In this document: positions 6,945-13,676 of the stretch, in pieces
How positions within the stretch are numbered: the stretch's first letter is position 1
How the letters are laid out: the number at the start of each line of letters is the position of its first letter
Origin: Anaerolineae bacterium
GTDB lineage: Bacteria > Chloroflexota > Anaerolineae > Anaerolineales > Villigracilaceae
Direction of reading: 5' to 3'
Length of the DNA stretch: 20,090 nt
Assembly (NCBI GenBank): GCA_003694975.1
Contig: RFJH01000212.1
Location: 1 to 20,090, forward strand
The notes under the pieces: generated by a model
What the model was told of the DNA's origin: nothing
The model's database searches: none
Seen by the model: the letters and a program-made list of their open reading frames with translations, nothing else
Translations under genes and position numbers: made by a program

Positions 6945-7894
6945 CCTCCTCCCCCCGGGCGTTGCACGATTCGAGCGTGGACTTCGGGCTGGATGTTCCC
7001 GCCCGATACGATGACCACCGCCGGACGCGCCGTCACCTTGCCGCTCAAGATGGCGGCCAACCCCACCGCGCCCGCGCCCTCGATCTTCTCACCGTAGGTG
7101 TGCCAGGCGAAGGCAATGGCCTGGGCAATTTCCTCTTCGGAGACGAGGAGGATATCATCCACGAGGCGGCGCACCATCGGGATGGTCACGGCATTCTCCT
7201 CGATGGCACCTGCGAGACCGTCGGCCAGGGTGGGGAGATCGGGCACACCTTCCTGCGTGTTGCGGTAATACATGGAATGCATGAATGCCGAGGCCTCAGC
7301 CTGCACGCCGAGAAGGGGGGGTTTGGGGGAAAGGCGTGCCAGGGCAACACCGATTCCGGCGATCAACCCTCCACCGCTTACCGGCACCAGCCAGGTAGCC
7401 CGGGCGGTCTCCGGGCGTTCGGTGAGCACCTCCAGCGCCAGGGTTCCCTGTCCGGCGATGACGTGACCATCGTTGTAGGCAGAGACCCAGGTTTGCCCGT
7501 GCTCGGCGGCATAGCGGATTCCGGCGGCCTCGGCTTCGTGGTAGCCGCCCGGCACAGTCTCAATGTGTGCACCCAGCGAGCGTATGGCTTCTACTTTGGT
7601 AGGCACGGCATCTTCGGAGACAAAGCAGGTAACCGGCGCGCGGGTCAGTTTTCCCGCCAGGGCCACTCCCTGGCCGTGATTTCCTGCGGAAGCGGTGACG
7701 AGGCCGGCCTCTCGTTCCCATTCTTCCAGCGCGAGGACTTTGTTCAGTGCACCGCGCGCCTTGAAAGACCCGGTAACCTGATGATTCTCCCATTTCAGGT
7801 ACAGGTTGCGGGCAGCGTCGAAGGTGAGCGGTGTACGTTGGATGTAGGGAGCGATGCGGGTCGCGGCTTCGTCGAGCCATTCGTCGGGGATCAT
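6941..7894 (-). CDS. PLP-dependent threonine/serine dehydratase-like enzyme
   Basis: A 317-residue fold-type II PLP enzyme. It would convert threonine (or serine) to 2-oxobutyrate (or pyruvate) and ammonia in the cytoplasm. The PLP lysine is in GSFKARGA (K45 from the chosen start), the substrate/cofactor loop is ASAGNHGQG, and the phosphate-binding loop is SGGGL. There is no C-terminal ACT domain, so it resembles the short, catabolic TdcB type rather than allosteric biosynthetic IlvA. Related racemases share this fold and cannot be excluded. I chose the ATG at 7894 because GGAAGG lies four bases upstream; a TTG at 7906 would add four residues but has no ribosome-binding site. It overlaps the GH3 gene by 4 bp, so the two are co-transcribed although their functions look unrelated. 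Confidence 0.88.
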   Translation of the reverse strand: MIPDEWLDEAATRIAPYIQRTPLTFDAARNLYLKWENHQVTGSFKARGALNKVLALEEWEREAGLVTASAGNHGQGVALAGKLTRAPVTCFVSEDAVPTKVEAIRSLGAHIETVPGGYHEAEAAGIRYAAEHGQTWVSAYNDGHVIAGQGTLALEVLTERPETARATWLVPVSGGGLIAGIGVALARLSPKPPLLGVQAEASAFMHSMYYRNTQEGVPDLPTLADGLAGAIEENAVTIPMVRRLVDDILLVSEEEIAQAIAFAWHTYGEKIEGAGAVGLAAILSGKVTARPAVVIVSGGNIQPEVHARIVQRPGGGG

Positions 7895-7994
7895 AGGTCC
7901 TTCCAAACCAGGAGACAGGGCGGCATTTCAACTGCGGCGCTGCGTGCCCCCGCTCCACGCGGCGCTCCGGACGGAAGATTGTGTCGCTTTTGCG
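7895..7994. other. 100-bp gap within the minus-strand run
   Basis: GC-rich spacer between the phosphodiesterase stop and the dehydratase start. It can form a weak GCGTG/CACGC hairpin on the transcript but has no T-run, so I see no terminator. No promoter boxes stand out. Confidence 0.4.
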
Positions 7995-8741
7995 TCACTT
8001 GAGCGTCTCGCGAGCGAGGCGGGGGTCGTCGGTGAAAATGCCGTCCACACCCCAACGGTGCAGACGGCGCATGGCGTCCGGCTCATTGACCGTCCAGACG
8101 TGGATACGGCGGCGCAGACGGTGGACGCGTTGTACCTGCTGAGGGGTGACATCGCGCAGATGCGGATGCAGGGCTGCGTAATCGCCAAACGCGAACCCGA
8201 AGGAACGCGCCCACCATCCCGGCAATCCCGGCAAGGCGAGCAGGGCGCGCGGCACTTCGGGGAGGAGGCGGGCGGCTTTCTTCAGGTTGGCAGCGTAGAA
8301 CGAGGAAAGCCAGACGCGCTGCTGCAGTCCATGCCGCGCGACCAGGGCGGTCACTTTTTCCGTCAGAGCATCGCGAGGGGTGGTGTAGTTGGTCAGTTCA
8401 ACGTTGATATAGAGGCGGTGTCCGACGGCGGCGAAGACTTCGTCAAGAGTAGGGATACGCTGACCATCGCCGGCATCCAGTTCTCGCAGGGCGGCGAGGG
8501 GGAGGTCCTTCACGCGCCCGTGTCCATCGGTGGTACGGTCCACACTCGCATCATGGATGACAACGACCTCGCCATCGGCGCTTAGTTTCGCATCCAGTTC
8601 GATCGCATCCGCGCCTTGCTGTGCGGCAAGTTCGAAGGCAGCCAGGGTGTTCTCCGGCGCGTGGGCCGAGGCGCCGCGATGAGCAATGATCAGAGGAGTT
8701 GGGAGGTCAGGCCACATAGCGGTGACGGTGTGAGGACGCAA
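7995..8741 (-). CDS. Glycerophosphodiester phosphodiesterase (GDPD family)
   Basis: A 248-residue protein, the same size as cytoplasmic UgpQ-type enzymes. It would hydrolyse glycerophosphodiesters from phospholipid turnover to glycerol 3-phosphate and an alcohol. The GDPD signature is complete: IAHRGAS (H21-R22), the PEN at 29-31, the metal-binding E48-L-D50, and VIHD with the second catalytic histidine H63. No signal peptide is present, so it should act in the cytoplasm. The start is a choice: TTG at 8741 directly follows the ATPase stop and has GGAG six bases upstream, while the ATG at 8717 (MWPDLP) has no clear ribosome-binding site. I use the TTG but the ATG is plausible. It directly abuts the AAA ATPase gene, suggesting one transcript. 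Confidence 0.92.
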   Translation of the reverse strand: MRPHTVTAMWPDLPTPLIIAHRGASAHAPENTLAAFELAAQQGADAIELDAKLSADGEVVVIHDASVDRTTDGHGRVKDLPLAALRELDAGDGQRIPTLDEVFAAVGHRLYINVELTNYTTPRDALTEKVTALVARHGLQQRVWLSSFYAANLKKAARLLPEVPRALLALPGLPGWWARSFGFAFGDYAALHPHLRDVTPQQVQRVHRLRRRIHVWTVNEPDAMRRLHRWGVDGIFTDDPRLARETLK

Positions 8742-10067
8742 TCACAACTCCACAAAGTACGATTGTGCGGCGCGGTCAATCATCTCGCGAGACATGGTCG
8801 GCTTGACGGCGAGATAGCGGGCGATATCGAGGATCTGGTCACAGAGGTCGCGGGGATGATTGGCGCGCAGTTTGCGATTGCGCTTGATATACCATTCCTG
8901 AAGGAGATAGGCCAGACCGCGGTCGCTATATTCGATGCCTTTCTGGGCAGCCACACGCCGGAAAATTTCGCGATACTCCTCGTAGGACGGGTCTCCGATC
9001 TCGATTTTATGGCGTAGGCGGCGCAGGAAAGCCTCATCCACCAGGTCCTTTGGGGGCAGGTTGGTGGAGAAGACGACCAGCACGTCGAAGGGGACTTCGA
9101 TTTTACGCCCGGTGTGCAGGGTGAGGTAGTCAACGCGGTTTTCCAGAGGGACGATCCAGCGGTTGAGCAGGTCTCGCGGGCGGACCTGTTGGCGACCGAA
9201 ATCGTCAATCAACAAGATGCCGCCATTGGCTTTGACCTGGAAAGGAGCCTCGTAAAACTTGTTTACCTCATCGAAAACCAGATCGAGACCTTCCAGGGTC
9301 AATTCGCCGCCGACCATGATGAAGGGGCGGCGAATTTTGACCCAACGAGGGTCGCGACGCATCCCGGTCTTCAAGGAGCCGGTGCCCGTAGGGGTGGCAT
9401 CCGGTTCCTCGGCGAGTTGGTGGCTGACGGCGTCGTAGAGTTTGACCACCTGACCATCCACATAGATGGCGTAGGGGATATACATGCTTTGGGTTTGCAT
9501 CAGTTGCCCAAAAGCGCGGGCGATACTGGTCTTGCCATTGCCGGGAGGGCCGTAGAGGAAGATGGATGTGCCGGAGTTGAGCGCCGGGCCGAGACGCTGG
9601 AAGGTGGCCTCAGAGATGACCAATTCAGAGAGAATTCGGCGCATGGTACGCGAGGTGACGGTGATACGCCCGCTCTTTTGACGGCGGATGGCCTCGTTGT
9701 AGACGGGGAGAGGCACAGGGGCTGGGCCGGCATATTGGCTTCTCTCCAGCGCTTCGCGGGCGCGGGCAATCCCCGCGCCGGTGATGGCATACTGGTAGCC
9801 GCCTTCTCCCAACCCCATCTGGGAGGACTTGACTTCCACCAGTTTTTCGCGCTTGAGGGTATCTAAAATCTGGTCGGTCACTCCGGCGAATGGCAGGGCC
9901 ATCGCCTCGGCGATTTTGAAACCGGAGAGATAGCCTTGAAAATAAAGCACTTTGAGAGCCAGGTCTTGAAGCCAGAGTGCAGAAAGACCGGTATCTTCCA
10001 GACGAGTGAGTGGAGGCGGCACAAAGACGCCTCGCGAAGCCATGGTCTGTGTCGGCACGTTGGTCAT
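8742..10067 (-). CDS. AAA+ family ATPase with N-terminal winged-helix-like region
   Basis: A 441-residue protein. Residues about 20-110 look like a winged helix (FKIAEAMALP, then LKREKLVEV, then a YQYAITGAG wing). The ATPase domain follows: Walker A GPPGNGKT at 173-180, Walker B ILLIDD at 284-289, a sensor-1-like STN at 334-336, and a RRLRHKIEI stretch with arginine-finger candidates near 349-352. A C-terminal helical lid runs to the end. It resembles MoxR-like or other uncharacterised AAA proteins, but I cannot assign a substrate. There is no membrane segment. The ATG at 10067 has an excellent GGGAGG five bases upstream, and an extended -10 promoter lies at 10126-10134. As the first gene of the minus-strand run it sets expression of the genes downstream, none of which obviously needs an ATPase. 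Confidence 0.88.
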   Translation of the reverse strand: MTNVPTQTMASRGVFVPPPLTRLEDTGLSALWLQDLALKVLYFQGYLSGFKIAEAMALPFAGVTDQILDTLKREKLVEVKSSQMGLGEGGYQYAITGAGIARAREALERSQYAGPAPVPLPVYNEAIRRQKSGRITVTSRTMRRILSELVISEATFQRLGPALNSGTSIFLYGPPGNGKTSIARAFGQLMQTQSMYIPYAIYVDGQVVKLYDAVSHQLAEEPDATPTGTGSLKTGMRRDPRWVKIRRPFIMVGGELTLEGLDLVFDEVNKFYEAPFQVKANGGILLIDDFGRQQVRPRDLLNRWIVPLENRVDYLTLHTGRKIEVPFDVLVVFSTNLPPKDLVDEAFLRRLRHKIEIGDPSYEEYREIFRRVAAQKGIEYSDRGLAYLLQEWYIKRNRKLRANHPRDLCDQILDIARYLAVKPTMSREMIDRAAQSYFVEL

Positions 10068-10125
10068 AGCGGCCTCCCAGCCGTGATGGGAATGCCCCTG
10101 CCTGACGAGGCCGGGGTGTATTTTG

Positions 10126-10134
10126 ATTATAGCA
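10126..10134 (-). promoter_or_regulatory. Extended -10 promoter for the AAA ATPase run
   Basis: Read on the minus strand the sequence is TGCTATAAT, an ideal extended -10 (TGnTATAAT) with no recognisable -35 box, which extended -10 promoters do not need. It lies about 60 bp upstream of the ATPase start codon and ahead of the GGGAGG ribosome-binding site. Confidence 0.7.
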
Positions 10135-10189
10135 TGGCGTCCTTGAGGCTACGCACGAGAAAAAATAGCGTTTGCATTTCAATTTCATG

Positions 10190-10195
10190 TATAAT
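10190..10195 (+). promoter_or_regulatory. -10 element of a probable leaderless promoter for the glycosyltransferase
   Basis: TATAAT lies only seven bases before the ATG at 10203, so transcription would begin at or within a base of the start codon. There is no Shine-Dalgarno sequence. A clear -35 is lacking; the upstream stretch is AT-rich. Confidence 0.6.
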
Positions 10196-10202
10196 CTGCC
10201 CT

Positions 10203-10886
10203 ATGAATCTCTCCGTGATTATCCCTGTGTACAACGAGGTCGATAGCATTGAGGAAATTTTGCGTCGCGTGCGCGCGACCGGCCTGCCTAACGAAATCAT
10301 CGTGGTAGACGACGGCTCCACAGATGGCACCCGTGAAATCCTGGCGAGGTTGGATGGCAAAGACGGCATCCGCGTCATCCTGCATGAGAAGAATCAAGGG
10401 AAAGGTGCAGCGGTGCGTACCGGTCTTGCTGCGGCGAAAGGGGACGTGCTCCTGATTCAGGATGCCGACCTGGAATACGACCCGCGCGACTACCCCACTC
10501 TTCTACGTCCTCTGAAGGAGGGAATCGCAGATGTGGTCTACGGTTCACGATTCCTGGGCGGGCCGCGAAGAGCGACGATGTTCTGGCACATGGTCGCCAA
10601 CAAGTTGCTCACCTTCCTGACCAATGTGCTCTACGATACCATTTTGAGCGATATGGAGACCGGCTACAAGGTCTTCCGGCGGGAAGTGATCGAGGGGATG
10701 ACGCTGCATGCCAAACGCTTTGACTTCGAGCCGGAGTTCACCGCCAAGGTGCTCAAACGCCATTACCGCATTTTCGAGGTGCCGATCTCGTTCAATCCCC
10801 GCGATTACTCGCAGGGCAAGAAGATCAAGTTGCGTGATGCCTTTGAGGCGGTGTGGACGTTGTTGAAGTACCGCTTCGTGGATTGA
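10203..10886 (+). CDS. Family 2 glycosyltransferase (dolichol-phosphate mannose synthase-like)
   Basis: A 227-residue GT-A fold enzyme that would transfer a sugar from a nucleotide sugar, most likely to a lipid carrier. The protein opens directly with the GT2 signature MNLSVIIPVYNE, then IIVVDDGSTDG (D36-D37) and QDADLEYDP (86-94), which contains the metal-binding D-x-D. The size matches soluble DPM1-type synthases without membrane segments; the hydrophobic stretch around 124-140 may touch the membrane. The reading frame is open further upstream, but the conserved fold begins at this ATG and the upstream part runs antisense to the ATPase gene. There is no ribosome-binding site, and the -10 box is seven bases away, so the mRNA is probably leaderless. 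Confidence 0.92.
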   Translation: MNLSVIIPVYNEVDSIEEILRRVRATGLPNEIIVVDDGSTDGTREILARLDGKDGIRVILHEKNQGKGAAVRTGLAAAKGDVLLIQDADLEYDPRDYPTLLRPLKEGIADVVYGSRFLGGPRRATMFWHMVANKLLTFLTNVLYDTILSDMETGYKVFRREVIEGMTLHAKRFDFEPEFTAKVLKRHYRIFEVPISFNPRDYSQGKKIKLRDAFEAVWTLLKYRFVD

Positions 10887-10893
10887 TATTCAG

Positions 10894-10927
10894 CAGGCCG
10901 GCCGGAGGAAGCGAATCGGGCGGCCTG
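10894..10927 (+). other. GC-rich hairpin between two plus-strand genes
   Basis: CAGGCCG (10894-10900) and CGGCCTG (10921-10927) are exact inverted repeats with a 20-base loop. The region also contains the palindrome GGCCGGCC (10897-10904). No T-run follows, so this may be an mRNA-processing or stability hairpin rather than a terminator. Confidence 0.4.
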
Positions 10928-10946
10928 TCACTTCGGGAGAAGTGTT

Positions 10947-11621
10947 GTGAACGCTCGCCTTTCAACCCTGGCATCCTGGCTGGTCACGTTGCTTACACCG
11001 CTGGCGCTTATCCTGTTCGCGGTGCGTCTGTTGCTCACGCCGATTTTCTTGCAGGTAGAATATCGCCTGCCCGGCTTCCCGGAAGATCCATACGGCTTCA
11101 CGCAGCAGGAGCGCCTGTACTGGTCTCGCTTTGCACTGGATTACTTGCTCAACGATGCAGGGATCGAGTACCTGGGCGATTTGCGTTTTCCCGAAAGTGG
11201 AAGCCCGGTGTTCAACGCGCGCGAATTACGGCACATGGTGGATGTCAAAGTGCTGACGCGTTACACGTTGGGAACGGCGTATACGGTGTGGGGACTGCTG
11301 GTCGTGTTGGGGGTGTGGGCCCGGCGCGGGAAGTGGTGGCAGGCCTACGGCCGCGGGTTGAGGCGGGGCGGTTGGGCAACGGTAATGCTGGTGGCCGCGG
11401 TACTGCTGTTCGTGGTGATCAGTTTCGAGGCCCTGTTCACCGCCTTCCATCGGGTGTTCTTCGAAGGGGATACCTGGTTGTTTCTCTATTCCGATACGCT
11501 TATTCGCCTGTTCCCCATGCGCTTCTGGCAGGACACCTTCCTCTTTGTTGGCCTGTTCGCGCTGGCAGGAGGACTGGCGCTTGCACTGGGGGTGAAATCG
11601 TCGGGTCAGGAAGGGGGTTAA
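10947..11621 (+). CDS. TIGR01906/DUF1461-family integral membrane protein
   Basis: A 224-residue membrane protein of unknown function. Hydrophobic segments lie at about 8-35, 103-123, 141-166 and 193-216. The family signature is clear: NARELRHMVDVK in the first external stretch, then AFHRVFFEGDTWLF and TLIRLFPMRFWQD between the last two helices. The family occurs in Firmicutes and Chloroflexi and has no assigned activity. The start is GTG at 10947, with GGAGA six bases upstream. It lies about 60 bp after the glycosyltransferase and just before a promoter-like element for fabG, so it may end the first transcription unit or be read through. Confidence 0.85.
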   Translation: MNARLSTLASWLVTLLTPLALILFAVRLLLTPIFLQVEYRLPGFPEDPYGFTQQERLYWSRFALDYLLNDAGIEYLGDLRFPESGSPVFNARELRHMVDVKVLTRYTLGTAYTVWGLLVVLGVWARRGKWWQAYGRGLRRGGWATVMLVAAVLLFVVISFEALFTAFHRVFFEGDTWLFLYSDTLIRLFPMRFWQDTFLFVGLFALAGGLALALGVKSSGQEGG

Positions 11622-11633
11622 AGGGTAGTGGTG

Positions 11634-11639
11634 TATAAT
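11634..11639 (+). promoter_or_regulatory. -10 element upstream of fabG
   Basis: TATAAT lies 18 bases before the fabG ATG. It is embedded in TGTATAATCTGC, the same 12 bases that surround the -10 box of the glycosyltransferase gene. No -35 box is visible. It would give a very short leader that still contains the GAGGAG ribosome-binding site. Confidence 0.5.
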
Positions 11640-11657
11640 CTGCGTGAGGAGTGAGTG

Positions 11658-12416
11658 ATGACGGCGAGTTTATCTCTGGAAGGACGTGTGGCTGTGGTCA
11701 CAGGCGCGTCTCGGGGCATTGGGCGCGCGATCGCGCTCGAACTATCGCGTCGCGGCGCGGCTGTGGTGGTCAACTATCTGCGCTCGGAGGAGGCGGCCAG
11801 AGAGGTGGTGTCGCTCATTAAAGAAGCGGGCGGAAAGGCGGAAGCCTTCCAGGCGGATGTCTCCGATTTCAAGCAGGCGCAGGAGTTAATCAAGTTTGCC
11901 GTGCAAACCTTTGGGGGAGTGGATATCCTGGTCAACAATGCCGGCATCACGCGTGACACCCTGATTATGATGATGTCGGAGGAGGACTTCGACACGGTCA
12001 TCGCTACCAACCTGAAGAGCACCTTCAATTGTTCAAAAGCCGCCGTCCGACACATGATGCGCAAACGCTATGGCAGGATTATCAACATCACCTCGGTGGC
12101 CGGTCAGATGGGCAACGCAGGGCAGACGAACTACTCGGCCTCGAAGGCCGGGCAGATTGGTTTCACCAAGGCGCTGGCCCGTGAGGTGGCGGCACGTAAT
12201 ATCACCGTCAACGCCATTGCAGCCGGCTATATTGATACCGACATCTGGGCCGGGGTGCCGGAGGAGGCACGTCAGGCTGTCTTGAATCTGATTCCCCTGG
12301 GACGCAAAGGGGAGCCGGAAGAAATCGCCTACGCGGTGGCGTTCCTGGCTTCGGATCAGGCCGCCTACATCACCGGTCAGGTGCTGGGTGTGGACGGCGG
12401 CATGGCCATGATGTAA
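11658..12416 (+). CDS. fabG: 3-oxoacyl-[acyl-carrier-protein] reductase FabG
   Basis: A 252-residue short-chain dehydrogenase. It would reduce 3-oxoacyl-ACP with NADPH in fatty-acid elongation. All family motifs are in place: TGASRGIG (15-22) for cofactor binding, NNAG (93-96), N118, and the catalytic S146, Y159-S-A-S-K163. The C-terminal GQVLGVDGGM is typical of FabG. I chose the ATG at 11658, with GAGGAG six bases upstream; a GTG directly before it is in frame but not needed. Many Chloroflexi and other bacteria carry several FabG-like SDRs and no other fab gene is nearby, so a different 3-oxoacyl substrate is possible. The Asp23 gene follows after 15 bp. Confidence 0.9.
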   Translation: MTASLSLEGRVAVVTGASRGIGRAIALELSRRGAAVVVNYLRSEEAAREVVSLIKEAGGKAEAFQADVSDFKQAQELIKFAVQTFGGVDILVNNAGITRDTLIMMMSEEDFDTVIATNLKSTFNCSKAAVRHMMRKRYGRIINITSVAGQMGNAGQTNYSASKAGQIGFTKALAREVAARNITVNAIAAGYIDTDIWAGVPEEARQAVLNLIPLGRKGEPEEIAYAVAFLASDQAAYITGQVLGVDGGMAMM

Positions 12417-12431
12417 ATAGGATGAGAGCCT

Positions 12432-12788
12432 ATGAACGAAGAGACCAGCCTCCCTGGAAAGACTACGGTAGCCCCTGAAGTCCTGGTAACCATTGCTCGC
12501 CTGGAGGCGTTGAGTGTGGACGGCGTCAGCCGTATGGCGCCCGTCCCCGGCGGTGTGAATCGTTTCTTCCGGCGCGGGGCTAACGAGGGTGTTCGTATCC
12601 AGATCGAGGACGAGGTCGTCTATGTGGACCTGTATCTCGTCCTGGATCAAGACCTCAACATTCGCGAGGTCAGCCGCAATGTGCAACACCGGGTGGCCCG
12701 TGCCATCCGGGAGATGGTTGGCATGGATATCGGAGCGGTGAACGTCCATATCGAGGACATTGATTACGCCGAGAAAGAGGAGGCCTGA
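12432..12788 (+). CDS. Asp23/Gls24-family (DUF322, YqhY-like) envelope stress protein
   Basis: A 118-residue small acidic protein. The family pattern is visible in VLVTIARLEALSVDGVSRM at the start, then an acidic beta-rich half ending NVHIEDIDY. Members include staphylococcal Asp23 and Bacillus YqhY, which are linked to cell-envelope stress and to control of fatty-acid synthesis (acetyl-CoA carboxylase). Here it sits between fabG and nusB, the same kind of context as YqhY beside nusB and acc genes in Firmicutes. That supports a role linked to lipid synthesis, by inference. No membrane segment or signal is present. Confidence 0.88.
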   Translation: MNEETSLPGKTTVAPEVLVTIARLEALSVDGVSRMAPVPGGVNRFFRRGANEGVRIQIEDEVVYVDLYLVLDQDLNIREVSRNVQHRVARAIREMVGMDIGAVNVHIEDIDYAEKEEA

Positions 12789-12795
12789 GGCTTCC

Positions 12796-13245
12796 ATGAA
12801 GCCACGCACTCAAGCACGCGGTGTGGCCCTACAAGCGCTTTACGAGATCGACCTGGCCAATCACCCTCCTCATCGAGTGTTGCAAGAGCGCCTGGAGGAA
12901 ACCCCCCTGAATGACGACCTGGCGGAGTTCGCCCGCCAGATTCTCTTTGGCGTGCTTGCCGTGGTACAGGCGTTGGATCGCGTCATTGCCCGCTATGCGC
13001 CGGAGTGGCCCCTGGAGCAGATTGCGGCCATTGATCGCAACATTTTGCGCATCGCTTGCTGGGAACTGGCCGTTTACCGCCGCACGCCGGTCAAAGTGGT
13101 CATCAACGAAGCGGTAGAACTGGCCAAACAGTTCGGCTCGGATAGCGCCCCGCGTTTCGTCAACGGGGTTTTGGGCAGCCTGGTGGATCATCTGAACGAA
13201 ATCGTGCAGGCAGTTCAGCCCGCAGTGCAAGACCAGGAACAATAG
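12796..13245 (+). CDS. nusB: Transcription antitermination factor NusB
   Basis: A 149-residue all-helical protein of standard NusB length. It would bind boxA RNA with NusE (S10) during rRNA transcription. The N-terminal ARGVALQALYEIDL, the central IDRNILRIACWEL, and the C-terminal VVINEAVELAKQFGSD with RFVNGVLG are all characteristic. I chose the ATG at 12796, which has TGAGG five bases upstream and lies seven bases after the Asp23 stop; frame extends upstream but overlaps that gene. The Asp23-nusB order is a conserved neighbourhood and suggests a housekeeping operon. Confidence 0.95.
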   Translation: MKPRTQARGVALQALYEIDLANHPPHRVLQERLEETPLNDDLAEFARQILFGVLAVVQALDRVIARYAPEWPLEQIAAIDRNILRIACWELAVYRRTPVKVVINEAVELAKQFGSDSAPRFVNGVLGSLVDHLNEIVQAVQPAVQDQEQ

Positions 13246-13273
13246 CCTTCGCCTGCCTGACGGTTGGTGAAGG
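13246..13273 (+). promoter_or_regulatory. Stem-loop that overlaps the tatB ribosome-binding region
   Basis: CCTTCGCC (13246-13253) can pair along its full length with GGTGAAGG (13266-13273), using one G-U pair, with a 12-base loop. The 3' arm contains the first half of AAGGAGGT (13270-13277), a perfect Shine-Dalgarno sequence. This could tune translation of the Tat genes. Confidence 0.4.
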
Positions 13274-13292
13274 AGGTATTGAGGCGTACGCT

Positions 13293-13676
13293 ATGGAAAT
13301 TTTTGGTATTGGTATGCCGGAGTTGCTTTTCATCGCCCTGATCGCCATCCTGGTGCTGGGCCCTGAGGATATGCAGAAAACGGGACGGAAGGTGGGTCAG
13401 GCGTTGCGTCGTTTCATGGAATCGGGGACATGGAAAGCGTTGACCGACCTCGGCAACCGCATCCGCAACTTGCCTTACGAATTGGCCCGTGAAGCCAACC
13501 CGGACCTGGCCGGAAAGAAAGGGCGGAGCGCGCCCTCCTCTCCCTATGGGGCGTGGGGTGGAGGGAGCAAAATCATCGCGCCTCCCTCGGCGGAGGGCGA
13601 GAACACGACGGAGGGGGATACGTCGGCGACTCCTGTAGAGGAAACTCCATCCAACGAAAAAGGCAATCATGCGTAA
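13293..13676 (+). CDS. tatB: Twin-arginine translocase TatA/TatB-type subunit
   Basis: A 127-residue protein with the TatA/B plan. It has a short N-terminal membrane helix (FGIGMPELLFIALIAILVLG, 4-23), a GPED hinge, an amphipathic helix (about 27-65) and a disordered Gly/Pro/acidic tail (about 80-127). The Glu in the PELLF stretch and the LVLGPE motif are closer to TatB than TatA. As it is the only such subunit here, it may do both jobs, as in minimal TatAC systems, or other copies may lie elsewhere. The protein would form part of the membrane translocase for folded proteins. AAGGAGGT lies 15 bases upstream of the ATG and a weaker GAGG lies 8 bases upstream; the second has the better spacing. 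It overlaps tatC by eight bases. Confidence 0.88.
   Translation: MEIFGIGMPELLFIALIAILVLGPEDMQKTGRKVGQALRRFMESGTWKALTDLGNRIRNLPYELAREANPDLAGKKGRSAPSSPYGAWGGGSKIIAPPSAEGENTTEGDTSATPVEETPSNEKGNHA

Noticed and set aside
9936..10202. Extending the glycosyltransferase upstream
   Set aside because: The frame is open, but the extra 89 residues lie partly antisense to the ATPase gene and across both divergent promoters. The GT2 fold begins exactly at the ATG at 10203.
10894..10927. Intrinsic terminator after the glycosyltransferase
   Set aside because: The 7-bp GC-rich stem is real, but its loop is 20 bases and no T-run follows.
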